Assembly (NCBI GenBank): GCA_023630585.1
Contig: CM042548.1
Coordinates: forward strand, 15,510,027-15,574,026
Direction: 5' to 3'
Origin: Cranoglanis bouderius
Taxonomy: Eukaryota; Chordata; Actinopteri; Siluriformes; Cranoglanididae
Length of the DNA: 64,000 bases
The notes under the pieces are model-generated. The model was not told the origin of the DNA, searched no databases, and was given only the letters and a program-made list of their open reading frames with translations. A program made the translations under genes and the position numbers. Below are positions 1 through 11,730 of this stretch, piece after piece. Each line of letters starts with the position of its first letter. Within the stretch, counting starts at the first letter, position 1.

Positions 1-59
1 TTTTTAACATTCTTTAATAAACATAATGTACTTGCCCATTATAATCTAGTCCACGACTT

Positions 60-480
60 CTTACACTTTTATTTATTTATTTTTAATATTTCCTTAATAT
101 GGTAATGAAAGCTGCTCTCAATATCAGGTTGATGAAGCTAATCAGTGAACAACGGAAATGCGACGAGCCCGATACATGCTGGCCGCAGCCGTCTGCACTA
201 CATAATGAGAACAATATGGGGAGTGTTATCCTCAACCAGCCCTTTCTGGTCTTCTGTCTGTCTGGAGAGGAGGGCAGAGTCAGGGCTACAACATGAAAAG
301 GTGGGAGTCTCACCGCTCGGCAGGGAGAATCAGCAGGGTGTGTGTGTCAGAGGGAGTGCGGCGGGAGCTGGAAGAGGTGTGATCGCTGGCAAGATGGCAG
401 TCAAAGCAGCAGATCTCACCTATTACAGCCGCAGATTGTGGGGATCAGAGTGTAATTGATATCATTATATCCTAAGCTAA
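60..480. promoter_or_regulatory. CNE-like unique block
   Basis: This stretch has balanced composition, no simple repeats and no resemblance to the dispersed families elsewhere in the window. It holds TAAT/ATTA-type cores, for example AGCTAATCAG occurs near 137 and again near 475, and ends in a run around GTGTAATTGATATCATT. Short open frames cross it on both strands but none resembles a known protein or shows exon structure. I call it a candidate conserved non-coding element by texture only; it could equally be neutral unique DNA. Confidence 0.25.
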
Positions 481-1080
481 TCAGACGGGGACTCAAGTGA
501 GACTTCAATCTCATGTCCAATTACATTTTTTTTTTTTTTATTTACCTTTAAAAATATATATAAATATAACATTTCACACATGCACACATCTTATTGTCCT
601 TTACCAAAGCATCTTGTTAGAGGGTCTAAACAGCATGATGTAGCTGTTGTGAGAATGTAAGCATCTGTTGAGCTGAAACTTGAGCTATTAGCTGAGATCC
701 ATCCACAAGAACAAAAACTTAACATGACCTCTCGATAGGAAATTGCTTTAAGCTAACAGTAACCGCTGCCATAAGTAATGTATGCCAAATGTATCTTTCA
801 AGTACTGAGTCCTTTCCCCTTCAGTGAATTGGCTTCATGTCAAGGTGGTAAAGTACTTAATTTCACCTTATCAGTCAGTTCATTTTAAATCAGATTGTTC
901 AGTAACTACAGCAAAACTGTTCAGTAGTTGTGAAAGTGAGGAATGTAAGTCAGGACAGGTCCTGGGATCTTAAGGGGTTATATGCTTGATCAGTTTAACC
1001 CAGATTTCAGACACAATTAACAACCAGGCTGAATCAGAATTTATAGCTGGAACACAAAAATAATTTCTTGCCTCTTGATT
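481..1080. other. Unique AT-rich DNA, nothing recognised
   Basis: A short poly-T run and a small ATATAT patch lie near 528-565. Otherwise this is non-repetitive sequence in which I see no gene, RNA or mobile element. Confidence 0.5.
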
Positions 1081-1082
1081 AG

Positions 1083-1165
1083 TTTCATACCCATGCACTG
1101 GCATCCCATCAAGAGTGTATTCCCACCTTGAACCCGGTGTTCATGGGAGAAGCTCTGGATCCACC
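1083..1165 (-). repeat. Dispersed repeat family A, antisense fragment
   Basis: Read on the minus strand this shows the order GTGGATCCAGAGC, AACACCGGG, GGTGGGAATACAC, GATGGGATGCCAGT. The same order occurs on the plus strand at 52520-52680 and 55738-55982, and partly at 32520-32750. The layout (bragging-point motif for 'sum, gap, header') is a dispersed fish repeat that often forms the tail of a SINE or LINE. The family is not named here. Confidence 0.6.
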
Positions 1166-1439
1166 ACACCGCCGGAATCTAGATGTAGGGTCTTAAGGTA
1201 GCTGCTGAAATGCTTTGCTGCCTCTGCTGTTTCAAAAGTTTGTGTCTTAAAAGGCAGAACCTTGATATCCACAAAGGTACCTATAAGGAAATGGTTTGAG
1301 CCGGGCTTTCAGGGCAGCATACGCCATGATGTTGCCAAAATACCATACACTAATGACCTGCTAACCCAAAAATCTGTTAGGCTAAACTGAATGAAGTACC
1401 AATAGTCTGTGGTTACTGCTATTTCTCACCAGAAATAAA

Positions 1440-1640
1440 ATATGTCTAGGTAAAATACACATTTATTCACTTCACTTTAGACACGTTTATTCAAAGTGAC
1501 ATACAATTGAGACAGGATACAACTGAGCAGTTGGGGATAAAGGGCCTTGCTCAAGGACCCAACAGTTGGTGCTTGGTGGAACAGAGATTTAAGCCACCAC
1601 TGCCTCAACACTTGCTCGCTGTCTTCTTACTGTACAAGGT
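1440..1640 (+). repeat. Dispersed repeat family T, diverged copy
   Basis: The copy contains TTATTCAAAGTGACATACA, then AACTGAGCAGTTGGGG, then AAGGGCCTTGCTCAAGGACC and a degenerate TTTAAGCC segment. The same order appears in a better preserved copy at 40201-40385. This is a common short teleost repeat, probably a SINE or a LINE 3-prime tail. The copy is old and has no coding capacity. Confidence 0.65.
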
Positions 1641-2004
1641 TTGTCCGACACCATTGTTTACAGACTGGTCCATGATTCCAATCTGAATGAATAACTGAGA
1701 GTGCAAATACATCATTATTCCCTAGTATCATTCCCTACTTTTGTTTTTACCATAAAATTGCATAGAAATCAGTTCTAAAGTGTATGGTAGCGTTTTCTTA
1801 GATAACCTGTCAAGGATTAATGTAAAATATACTAGTAAAATCATAGTGTAAGCCACTTTATAGGCACTATCTTTACTCCTTTCTTAGACTACCACTTGAT
1901 GTGATGGTGTAGGATCTGGAGATTCTTGTATGGTCTGATTCTGAAGTAGAGGCAGCTGTGAAGATGCCTATATTGATGGAAACATTAGCTCCAGGGGGCT
2001 CTTC
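1641..2004. other. Unique DNA, nothing recognised
   Basis: I see no open frame of note, no repeat and no RNA gene in this stretch. Confidence 0.5.
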
Positions 2005-2480
2005 TAATCTTCCCAGGCCATCCAATTAGCGTTTGTCCGATTAAAAGCTGCCCCCCCTCATGTTTTTTCGGCCGATGGCACAGTCACCTGGGCCCAGCGG
2101 ACAGCTGCGGATGATGAATTGTTCATTTGTTCTCGTCTCGCTGGGGAAGGCCCCCGGGCCATTACACAGCACGGCATATGCACCGCAATTTTAAGCGAGC
2201 CCATCTCCGATTTAGATCAGAGCTGGAGCTGCTGATTTGATGTGCTTTGGAAAAGGGGGAGGAGGTCAGACAGGGTCAGATCTCAGGCCTTCGGCCCAGC
2301 GCTCTAGCCTGGGAAAAGACACTGACTTCCCCTCCCTCCTTTCCTCCATCCCTCGCTCCAGAAACACCCATAATCCTGCTGTCACCGCTGACCAGATACA
2401 CAGAGACCAGAGATAAGGCCTGCAATTACTGTAGATTACAATCACACATAGATAGAAGCATGAAGAGTGGGCCTTTACCA
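2005..2480. promoter_or_regulatory. CNE-like unique block
   Basis: This is GC-richer, non-repetitive DNA with a run of long non-degenerate words, including CATTTGTTCTCGTCTCGCTG and CACCGCAATTTTAAGCG. A 119-residue plus-strand frame (2247-2606) and a minus-strand frame cross it, but both are proline/serine-rich random-looking translations without domains. The texture fits a developmental enhancer or CNE; conservation is untested. Confidence 0.3.
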
Positions 2481-3109
2481 TATTGTCCAGGTAAACAATC
2501 ACATTTATTTGACTCTATTTCCCTTTCAGTGAACCACAAAAGAGTTCAAATGAGTAGAAATTGGCACACCCATAAGATCCACCTAGCTGATTTTATGGGT
2601 AATTGACCTGGCTGGCTCCTGATGGCTACAAGTCCAAGTCTAACAATGGCCTCAAAATACATGTTTTTTTATTAAATGTAATTAACATTTTTTATCAGTA
2701 AATACCAAGTACACCTGAATTCTTGCCTTTCAGATAAAGGACCTATTCTTGAAAATCTGAAAAATCAAATTTAAACAATTTACCACTTGCCACAAATATA
2801 GTGAATCAGCCAATAGCTAGTTTTGTAAATGAGATACAAGATAAATCTTGTTAACAAGTAATGGGTGTCTACATCAAACAGTGTCAAGCTACGTAAACTT
2901 ATTTTTAAATACATCAATCCATATATACCCAACTGAATCTGTAAGACTTCAAAATGGAGCTGTAGTATCATCTGTATCGATGCAGTGTATCCTTAAAGCC
3001 AGTTCACAGTTGTTACTGAAAATCAGAGAGAAAAGCTAATGTAAGAAGGGTGAAATTTTCATGCTTGATGTGCTGGAGCACTTGTCAAGAGGTTAAGGTG
3101 AAGGCCAAT
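2481..3109. other. Unique AT-rich DNA, nothing recognised
   Basis: Only short random open frames occur here. No repeat family or RNA gene was recognised. Confidence 0.5.
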
Positions 3110-3400
3110 CTAACTAGAGAGCAGCTCGGATTAAAGTCTTTGAGATATGGATCTGAGGCCTCTCTGTCTCTGAGTACCTAGCTTAAGTATCATATCCGTG
3201 GACAGACAGATCAATACTCTGCCTTTCTTTCTCTCTGTCTCCGTCTCAAGTAGATTTCGGCAGGGCTTTCATGGAGTCCCTCTCTCTGGCCTAATGACAC
3301 GGTGGGAGCTCGAGCGTTTACATTTTACTTCGATCACTTCATAAATTAAGCACTGGTATTGAAGACGCTTGCTGGAAAAGAATAATGAAAACACTTTATT
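3110..3400. promoter_or_regulatory. CNE-like unique block
   Basis: Two pyrimidine-rich patches frame a block with GACACGGTGGGAGCTCGAGC followed by an AT-rich stretch carrying TAAATTAAGC. The alternation of GC-rich words with ATTA cores is typical of vertebrate non-coding conserved DNA. Low confidence because no alignment is available. Confidence 0.22.
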
Positions 3401-4876
3401 TTCAGAGAGGGCTGATTCCAAATAGTATTGGAATGTAGTGAAAATTCAATAACGGGTAAAATGATGTTGCATTTATTATTGCAGTCCATTTATTGCAATG
3501 CCATCCTATTTTTCTTTGCCGCTAGTTTTGAAGTAAACAAGCATTAAGCTTATTGGGTCCTCCAACTGAAAATGGTTTGAATTAGCTATATTCCTATTGT
3601 TACTCATTTATTTTGTCAATTATCAATGTTGTATAAAAAATAAATAAATAAATAAATAAGCCAATTATGATGTCATTGTTTGAGTTTAGGGTCATTGTTG
3701 AATTAAGTTTAAGGGTCAAGGCAAAGGTCAAGATGCATGATAAGCAATAATCAATTGGAGAGTTGGAACTTAATCAGACAAAAATGGAGGCAAGCCTTCC
3801 CAATGTCCTTATATACTGAGCGAACAGGAAGTTTTTCAATATTCAGGTTCAACACACCTATAGTGATGTGATGTTTTGAGATATTTTTATGTATATAAGG
3901 ACATGGTTTGGGTTCATCAACTAATAAACTTACCTGGCTACCAATTTCACACCACTGTCTAAATTAATAGCTTGCCTAGCTAGCTCAATTTCTCTTCTCC
4001 TGCGATGATTCAATTATTTGAACAGCCAATCAGAGAGCTCTCTCACTCTCAATTACCACCAATCTCAGGTGCTGATTTAACATGTGATAAATTCGTCCAG
4101 TGAACCTTATGGACATCGTTCAGCCACTGACTCTCAAATACGTCTGACAGCTGAAATTCAGCTTGCCGTGTCAGGGCCCTACATCTAACAGAAAAACATA
4201 TCGTTAAAAAACATTCTGGTGGTTTTTACTGAAACCACATTTTAGTGTTTACCACGTGACTCCATCGAAGCGAACCTCGTCATGTTTTCACAATGCAAAA
4301 CTGCTTATTACTGCTGTCACAAGCGTGGTGTAGATTACAAGCGTGTGTTGTACATGTCATATATAATGAGCTCTGTATCTGTGCTGCGATTTCTGCCTGT
4401 CCACACGCCTCGCTGTGACCACGGCAAGCTTTAAAGGCCATAACAAAGCTGTGAAACCGAGTCAACGACACTCATGAAACCACAGCCAGAATAAATGTGA
4501 GTGTAAAACCCGGCGTGTGGCAGCGTTATGGTAATCCTAACAGTTTTAGAAGTCATTTTAAAAGAAGCCTGTAACACAACAGGACAGGATTAAACTACGT
4601 CTTACAGTTCAGATAATAAGCATTTAATAAGCAGTGACTTTGGAGTTCATCACTTTGGAAATCCTAACACACACAGTGAGCTTGCTAATACAGGCTTGCT
4701 AATACAGTAAGGGACAGAAGAGTTCCTCATATTCCTCATTATAGCATTATCTATCTAAATATAAGTGACAATACTCCATTAAAAAGTACTCAAAGTTTGA
4801 GTACAGCTTCAAATGCTTTCCTCAAGGTATTTTACTAAAGTTTAAGAGAACTAAAATGAAGCTAATACAGGACATA
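3401..4876. other. Unique AT-rich DNA with a small (AATA)n
   Basis: A short AATA tetranucleotide run lies at 3641-3659. The rest is AT-rich single-copy-looking DNA in which I recognise no gene. A 63-residue minus-strand frame at 4280-4471 has no recognisable domain. Confidence 0.5.
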
Positions 4877-5832
4877 CAGTGCCCTCCACTAATATTGGCA
4901 CCCTTGGTAAATATGAGCAAAGAAGGCTGCAAAAAATTGCTTTATTGTTTAACCTTTTGATCTTTTGTTAAAAAAAAAATCACAAAATAATCTGCTCTCA
5001 TGGATATCAAACAATTGCAAACAAAATACAGGTTTATAAAAAAAAAACTTTGTTAAATATAGGTGTGCAACAATTATTGCCACCCCTATGAATTCATATC
5101 AGAAAAATATATTTGAAGTATATTCCCATTGATATTTTACATTTTTTAAGTACACCTGGCTGACTAGGAACAGGAAATTGTTCAACCATGACTTCCTGTT
5201 TCACAGGGGTCTAAGTACGAGGTAACACATAGGCCAAATTCCCTTAGTCATTCATAACAATGGGTAGGACCAAGAAATATAGCTGTAATGTGCGGCAAAA
5301 GGTTGTTAAGCTTGAAAAAAATGAGAAGTGGCTATAAGAAAATAGCACAAGCATTGAAAATGCCCATTTCCACCATCAGGGCAATAATTAAAAAGTTCTA
5401 GTCAACTGGAAATAATATGAATCAACCTGGAAGAGGATGTGTGTCTATATTGTCTCAACGCACTGTGAAGATGGTTCGAGTGGCCAAAAAATCTCCAAGG
5501 ATCACAGCTGGAGAATTGCAGAAGTTAGTTGTGTCTTGGGGTCAGAAAGTCTCCAAGACTACAATCCGAAGTCACCTACATCACCACAAGTTGTTTGGAA
5601 GGGTTTCAAGAAAAAAGCCTCTACTCTCATCCAAAAACAAACTCAAAAGGCTTCAGTTTGCCAGACACTACTGGAACTTCAAATGGGATCGGGTTCTATG
5701 GCCAGATGAAACCAAAATAGAGCTTTTTGGCAATAAACACCAGAGGTGGTTTTGGTGCACGCAGAGAGGTAGCCATATGGAAAAGTACCTCATGCCCACG
5801 GTTAAATATGGTTTAAAATCCTTAATCCTCTA
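4877..5832 (+). mobile_element. Tc1-type transposon, 3-prime truncated
   Basis: The left end starts with CAGTGCCCTCCACTAATATT directly after a TA dinucleotide, as expected for Tc1/mariner elements that target TA. An internal repeat GGTGTGCAACAATTATTGCC near 5062 is in the position of the inner terminal-repeat motif of the IR/DR class. The transposase remnant follows. No matching right end is found: homology stops at about 5832, after the GTTAAATATGG segment. The copy has therefore lost its second catalytic half and its right terminus. Confidence 0.85.
5260..5832 (+). pseudogene. Tc1 transposase remnant (N-terminal two thirds, broken)
   Basis: An ATG at 5260 opens a frame beginning MGRTKKYSCNVRQKVVKLEK, the typical N-terminus of a fish Tc1 transposase with its paired-like helix-turn-helix region. 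That frame stops after about 25 codons at a TAA. Reading resumes in another frame at 5417 with 138 residues. These cover the second DNA-binding part (AKKSPRITAGELQ, residues 23-35) and the first catalytic region LWPDETKIELFG, with the first catalytic Asp at residue 97. The remaining Asp and Glu of the DD34E triad are absent because the copy is truncated, so it cannot be active. Confidence 0.85.
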
Positions 5833-5999
5833 ATCTCTCAAACATGACCTAGCATGATGACAAAACAAACTAGCTCACATGCTAATAGTTAGGAGTCACA
5901 AACTGGCAGGAGAAATATAAACTGTAGCTAACAAAACAGAGATTAATGCATTAATGCTCATATAAACAGATTTAAAACGTGTGATCACAGTTATGTCCA

Positions 6000-6215
6000 T
6001 AACATTTATGGAAGGAGTCTCCAGTGTAAGCACTTTGTAACAGTCAGAGGTAAAGCTGTACCTTTTCAATTTTTCCAACACAGAAGGATTTGCATGCCAG
6101 AAAATGTATTGGTGAAGGAACGTCTGTTTATAGTTGCTATAACTATATATAAGTGATACAAACTTGTTAACTTGTTTTGTGGATGTTCCACGACAATAAA
6201 TGTGCTTGCTAATAC
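6000..6215 (+). repeat. Family N copy (unnamed dispersed element)
   Basis: This holds GGAAGGAGTCTCCAGTGTAA, CACTTTGTAACAGTCAGAGG and TAAAGCTGT, and later GTGGATGTTCCACGACA. The same order appears at 49525-49960, and reverse-complemented at 14150-14930, 19520-19960, 37660-38125 and 41490-41700. It has no coding capacity. It is probably a non-autonomous DNA transposon; the superfamily is not clear to me. Confidence 0.65.
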
Positions 6216-6254
6216 AAAACCTAATACATGATTGAACATGGACGTGATATGCAC

Positions 6255-6570
6255 GCACCGACCACTTTATTAGGAACACCTTTACACCTTTGCATGCATT
6301 CATGCAGTTATCCAATCAGCCAATCATGTAGCCACAGAATAATACATAAAGGCCAGAGGAGAATGGCCGGACTGGTTTAAGCTGACAGGAAAGTTATGGT
6401 AACGCAAATAACCACTCTTTACAAACGTGGTGAGCAGAAAAGCATCTCAAAATAGCAGAAGACTACATCAGGTTCCACTCTTGTCAGCCACAGGAATCTG
6501 TGGGCATAGGCTCACCCAAACTGTTCAGTTGAAGATTGCCAAAACGACCAGAAGATGTTTTTCCAATCTT
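6255..6570 (+). mobile_element. Decayed Tc1-like element, second subfamily
   Basis: The left end carries CACTTTATTAGGAACACC, a common fish Tc1-like terminal sequence. After an internal deletion near 6350 comes a transposase-derived segment with AGGAGAATGGCCGGACTGG, ATAACCACTCTTTACAA and GGTGAGCAGAAAAGCATCTC. The same segment recurs in a complementary remnant at 54072-54500. No open frame survives. The right end is missing. Confidence 0.7.
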
Positions 6571-6810
6571 CCAAACATATAAGAGAAAAAAGAAACAAAT
6601 ATTTTACTTATTTACTTATGAATATTTTTGCACCTAGAGTACTTATCTTCAAGTATACCTAAACATGGTAAAATATTGAAAGTAACTTGATGCCGAATGT
6701 GTTTCTCTTCAAGTATACTTTATTATACTTGTAATACACTTGAATAAACTTCGAACATATGTGAATAAGGGTTTTGTTTTGTTTTTTTGAGTGACAGAGC
6801 CATACAGAAA

Positions 6811-6990
6811 ATGTGGTGTGTGTGTGTGTGTGAGAGAGAGTGAGAAGCGGAGAGTAGAGTGTGTGAGAAAGAGAAAAATGGGAGAGAAAAAGGGAGAAGT
6901 GTATGTTTGAGAGAGAGAGAGTGTGTGAGTGTGTGTAGCGAGTGTGTGTCTGCCAGAAAGAGAGTGAGAGTGTGTGAGATTGAGAGAGAT
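6811..6990 (+). repeat. (TG)n/(GA)n low-complexity block
   Basis: A short TG run passes into a 150-base purine-rich stretch of GA, GTGT and GAGA mixtures. Serine- or arginine-rich open frames on both strands here are artefacts of the repeat. Confidence 0.85.
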
Positions 6991-7480
6991 CTAAACCTCC
7001 CACAAAGTCTCTTTCATTGTGTGATCTTGTGGGTCGCCATTCAAATTCAATTTCATGCTCAGAGTCAAAAATGCTGCTTGGCAGGGATGTGAGAGACATA
7101 GAGATACAGAGAGAGGGGGGGATCAGAGTGATAATACATGGACTCCAGCTCTTTCCTCTCCTCTCTCTGACCTAATTGGAACCAAACGTGCTCCTCGGGT
7201 AAAATTCTAAGGAACAATATCTGTCTTTCTTGGCCACTTGTGTTTACTCAGAGAGCAACGTAATGTTTCTAATTAATCGACACCGAGCGTATGATGTCAC
7301 TCAGGACGCATTCGGTTCTGACCAAATCCGAGCAGCTGCTTTAAATAGACATGATCAGGCCTTGCTTTGTCTCTGTCCCTGCCACGCTGAATCACGGCGC
7401 TTTCATTAGTTTCTGTTGAATTTCCTGCCTGCAGATCATCAGAACATTGCAGTAAACTGTAAAGAGATGTATAGGAGGCC
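6990..7480. promoter_or_regulatory. CNE-like unique block
   Basis: Non-repetitive sequence with evenly mixed composition and words such as GTTTCTAATTAATCGACACC and AGCGTATGATGTCACTCAGG. It contains an AATTAAT homeodomain-type core and a TGATGTCA CRE/AP-1-like site at about 7292. No coding signal is visible. Candidate enhancer by texture only. Confidence 0.27.
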
Positions 7481-8592
7481 ATCTTTACTGCTCCGTCATC
7501 ATCGTCCAGCAAAATCTGATTCACATATGGCACCAGAAATGTAAAAAAAACCCAAAAACCTTTAACTGCATAGACCAGGGCCATTTATCGCTATATGTGG
7601 TTGCTTAGGGTCCTTGGACAACCAGGGGGGCCAGAGAGTTTAAAAATAGATATGCAAAAAAGCATACTTGGCTATCATTTATCATGACGCTTTATGTATC
7701 AGGCAGCCACAGGAGGTATCTGTTGTGTGAGAAGAATACAAACTTCAATTTACATAACTAAATTAGCTAAGAAGCAGCGATCATGAAGCGTCTGTATCTA
7801 TCTACGGTGGAAAATGCTAAATAAAAAACAGAGAAATGGATGCTGCTTAGAAATTAATGCAAAATATTTGAATTTAGTCAGTTTCTTGCAATTGAAATGG
7901 AAAACGTTAAGGGCTAACTAGCTATCTAGCTAGTATCTATGGTAAGAAGTGCTAAGCTAATATATATTAATTTGCTAGTTGTTGCTACTATAAAGCTTTG
8001 ACAACAGTATCCTGTTGAATTTAAAGATATTCAACGCTCAGGTGGTTGAAACGTCAATCACCTACAGATTTTTTTTCCAAACTAAAGCAACGTAAACGAT
8101 CACAACCAATGAAGGTTTTCCTGAGTTCAAATCATACACCATTCTATAGCCTCATGGCCAATTTTTTCCCATGTTAATGAACCTACCACTGGATTTGAGA
8201 ACTTCTTTACAGCTCCATCATTTCTGTCCACGTAAACTGGATTCTGATCCCAATCGAACACTTCGGATTTTCAGTTCTTCGGTTGTCCCTTTCATAGAAG
8301 CATCCTTAAAACTTCTATGTAGAACCCAACAACTGAGCTTTTCCTTTTCAGGAAGAAGCCTTTTTTTTAGGAATTCTGTAATGTGTTATGCCTTTTCTTA
8401 ATTAAAGAATAGCATGTCTTGATTTTCAATCTATCTCAAGAACACTTAAGATGTGAAAGGTTAGTGTTCCAGGACTCTCAGGACATACTGTAATCTCCAA
8501 GTGATTTCCAGGCTCGTAGGTGGTCTCGTGAATGTTATGACCTGTTATAACCTACCTCCATTCAGAACTGATGTTGAGGTATCTCCAGACTA
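7481..8592. other. Unique DNA, CTAGCTA-rich patch
   Basis: A patch near 7910-7950 is rich in CTAGCTA words, and similar patches occur near 35080 and 63770-63840. From about 8190 to 8350 there are GAACTTC/TAGAACCC words that resemble the repeat at 27720-27860. No gene is recognised. Confidence 0.4.
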
Positions 8593-8632
8593 ACCAACCA
8601 ACCAACCAACCAGACTCCAGACTCCAGACTGT
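8593..8632 (+). repeat. (CCAA)n then (ACTCCAG)n
   Basis: Five CCAA units are followed by three copies of a seven-base ACTCCAG-type unit. Confidence 0.9.
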
Positions 8633-8764
8633 CTGCTTAAATACACATCAGATGTTTTAATTGGCATTAGTAACTGATGATTTTGTCCTCTTATGGTGCA
8701 GATGAAGTCATACTGGTGTCAGCTGTGATTAAGTGCCAGATTATTAGTTTGAATTTGGGGTGGC

Positions 8765-8910
8765 AACAGTAACCTCATAACACCATGCCGTCGTTGATTA
8801 TTTTTCTATAACAGCATGCCCCCTACGCCCCCAAGTGTTTTATTCCTTACTTACACACCAATACTACACACTAATAACAATAAAAGAGTGCTAGAAATAT
8901 CTGGAAGTGC
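8765..8910 (-). repeat. Family N fragment
   Basis: GGCAACAGTAACC, GATTATTTTTCTATAACAGC and CAAGTGTTTTATTCCTTAC match, in order, the corresponding part of the longer copy at 19520-19960. Only this part is preserved. Confidence 0.5.
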
Positions 8911-9499
8911 CGATTATCTCAAAATGGAACCCCATGCCAGAGCAGAACAGACTTACATGGACATATTTTACAACAAATACAACAATAGCTTTATTCTCCG
9001 GTTTCAACCTAAGGTGTGTGAAACACCATCCAGAGTATCAGGATTTAAAAAAATAAATAAATAAATAAATAACTCAATGTATTAGGAACATTCAAAATGA
9101 TCCCTGTTCCCCCACTTAAACCAGCGAGGCTTATTAGCAGCTCAGGAGGTAAAGATGTTAAAGAAAGTGTGATGAAAGTTTGAAAAAGGCTTGCAGGAAT
9201 AAAGCAGCTCTTAGAAGCGAGTGCACAGCGAGAATCCGCTTTAAGTGGAGGCACCGTCTAGTTACGCTCCCTTTAGAACCTATTGAACGGCGTGCCTAAT
9301 AAAAAATGAAAGCGTTACACTGGGCTATAATTATGTTTTCACATATGGAGCGCTAGGCTTATGATGTGGCTTTTTAATATAAAAGTGCAGTTGCTTTAGT
9401 GCATACCATGCATTGTTTATTATATGTACAGTGTAGGTTATTTGTCTGCACAGCGTTGAGTGAAAGTATTTATTTTGTGTTTTAAATCCCTGTTTGAAA
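8911..9499. other. Unique DNA with a small (AAAT)n
   Basis: An AAAT run sits at about 9048-9071. I see no gene, RNA or recognised mobile element in the rest. Confidence 0.45.
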
Positions 9500-9600
9500 A
9501 ACTGTTTGGTAGCATTTATTTAGGGGCGGTGTTCATAAGGCTACACGATAGCTACATAAGCCCTTTATAACAACTTAGGTAGACGTACGCAAACGTTTGA
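9500..9600 (+). repeat. Dispersed family G copy
   Basis: GGTAGCATTTATTTAGGGGC, GTGTTCATAAGGCTACA and CTACATAAGCCCTTTATAAC parallel the copy at 10930-11045. This is a short non-coding teleost repeat, probably a MITE. Confidence 0.55.
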
Positions 9601-10680
9601 AGGGGCTTAAATATTTAGATTTTCTCTTTCTGTTCAATTTAAAACATATAGGTATACATTTAACATCTCATCAAATGCTTTCCCACCATCAACCCACCTA
9701 CAAAACCCATCCTGGGCCACCCTCAAACCACCTATCGAGCCCACCAACCACCACCTAAATAAATAAAAATACAATAAAATACAAATAAGAAGAAAACATA
9801 TCATTCCAATAGGATATATACAAACCTTTGGTGCCTGGCCCCCTAATAAAAAGATAAAAATAAAGAAGGAAATGAAATTAATGAAATTATATTGTCAAAT
9901 AAAATTAAAATAAAATACAAGGGTAAATCCAAAAAAAAAAAAAAAAAAATCAAAGGTTATTTGGAATGTTAAAGGCTGTGATTTTAGGAGGGAAAAAGGT
10001 GACAAAAGGTTTCAAAGTCTGAAAATAGTCTCATATGTTAGACCTGAGAACCAGCCTTGAATATAATGGCTGTTATTCTTCCCTAAATAAAGGAAGATTC
10101 ATAAATTTACTTCTAATATTTTTTTAAAAGTTTGTTTACGCCTATAAGATATTTTTGTATCCCTAAATCAGAGTGAAATTTGATATCTTTGTTGTTTATT
10201 AAAAATAATGCTGTAGATACAGTAATCTGATAATCAAGATCAACTCACTACATAAAGATTTTTTCTTTAAGTCCTTATTTATTTTTCCCTCCACATCAGT
10301 GTATTTGGCTGTTAGGAATAGCTGACAGAGAAGCGATTTGTTTATGTGTTTAATATCCGGATAAGTTCAAGGACTATTTACATGAGGAGTCAAAGCACAC
10401 ATGTGAAACGTCTGAGGAGTAGCTGCTTGGCGAGGCTCTGATCTGTTTTCATGGCGTGTTGATTAGGGGCTAGACAGTGAAAGTTATTTCACACAGTTTT
10501 AAAGGCACATATTTTAGTGCCGGGTGAGAAAAAAAAAAGAGCCTGCTTCTAAAAGAAGCACAGACAAGAGCGAATTTCTGCATGACCAAACTTGTTAGAT
10601 GTGCTGTGTGCTTAAAAAAAAAAAAAAAGGCTGCATAAAACTGTACAGGTCAGGGGCTGGAAGTGATCAGTGAGTCTGTC
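9601..10680. other. Unique AT-rich DNA, nothing recognised
   Basis: Includes poly-A runs near 9930 and 10615 and a CCACC-rich patch near 9690-9750. No gene is recognised. Confidence 0.45.
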
Positions 10681-10682
10681 TG

Positions 10683-10706
10683 ACTTTTGCACAGTACTGT
10701 ATATAT
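10683..10706 (-). repeat. Possible Tc1 terminal-repeat vestige
   Basis: CTTTTGCACAGTACTGTATA reads, on the minus strand, as a TA followed by a CAGTACTGTGCAAAAG-type Tc1 terminus. No other part of an element is visible, so it may be chance or a solo end. Confidence 0.35.
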
Positions 10707-10929
10707 ATTGCTGAAACTGAAATCTGTTTCTCTTTTGCATGTACTGTATCTCAGTCAAATATAAAGCTCTAGCATTTTATTGAAACATTTTTAAAACGTC
10801 ACAGCCATATTGCAATCTGAAATTTTTACAAACAGATTTGATTAGCCTTATGTCCATTTAGCGCTGCGGCACGTCATTTTTTGACAAAGTATCCATTTGG
10901 TATTTTCATTCATTGTTAGAAAAAGAAAC

Positions 10930-11045
10930 TGTTTAGTAACACTTTACTTAAGAGTGGTGTTCTTAGGGCTACATAACTGTACATAAGCCCTTAGTAAAAA
11001 CTGATCTAAATGTATCTAAACATGTAAAGTGGCTTATTTCATCAG
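10930..11045 (+). repeat. Dispersed family G copy
   Basis: TAGTAACACTTTACTTAAGA, GTGTTCTTAGGGCTACATAA and TACATAAGCCCTTAGTAA repeat the order seen at 9500-9600. Non-coding. Confidence 0.6.
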
Positions 11046-11664
11046 GCATCAGCTCTCTTAAAAATAAAGACCATTTTTATTTTTTTTCCCCCTGTCTGCT
11101 TAATAAAAAAGTAAGTTTCATAATTCTTTTTTTTTTTTTTTTTTTTTTGCTTATGTCACCGTAATGATGCAAATCTTTAAAAATAAGATCTACTACCAAA
11201 ACACAGTAGGCGCTTTGAAGACACTTAATGTAATGCTTTTAATTTGAACTAAAACACTTCAGCACTGTTATATTGTGTAATGTATTTTACATGTGTTTGA
11301 GTGTGTGTGTGTGTGTGAGCTTGAAACCTGTTATTGCTAAATGCCTTGACATGATATGAGAGAGAGACACAATTATCCCACATGCTTGTACTAGCGTATA
11401 ATTTCCTCATTATGCTATGACTGGGAAACTTTATCTATATTTAATGCCGTTTACTAAGGGTGGGCGAAATATATAATGAAATGATATTGATACGATGATC
11501 TATAAATGAGAAGATGGCGAGCATTAAAAGGTTAAAATGTTGCAAATAGTGTATATTGCTGCATGAAAAGTCTTAGCTGTGATATGAATCACTGATTTAA
11601 TGTAACAAAATGGCTTCCAGATTCATTATTCAGCAGCTTATAGAATAGCATTTGATCCAGCACA

Positions 11665-11730
<66 letters not shown>
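11665..11730 (+). repeat. (ATT)n microsatellite
   Basis: Uninterrupted ATT trinucleotide run of about 22 units. Confidence 0.97.

Noticed and set aside
2247..2606. 119-residue plus-strand frame as a host gene
   Set aside because: No domain, no splice sites and a plausible overlap with unique non-coding DNA. Length is within random expectation for this GC content.
6659..7099. 146-residue minus-strand frame
   Set aside because: The middle is a serine/threonine/histidine run from the TG/GA microsatellite, and the rest has no domain.
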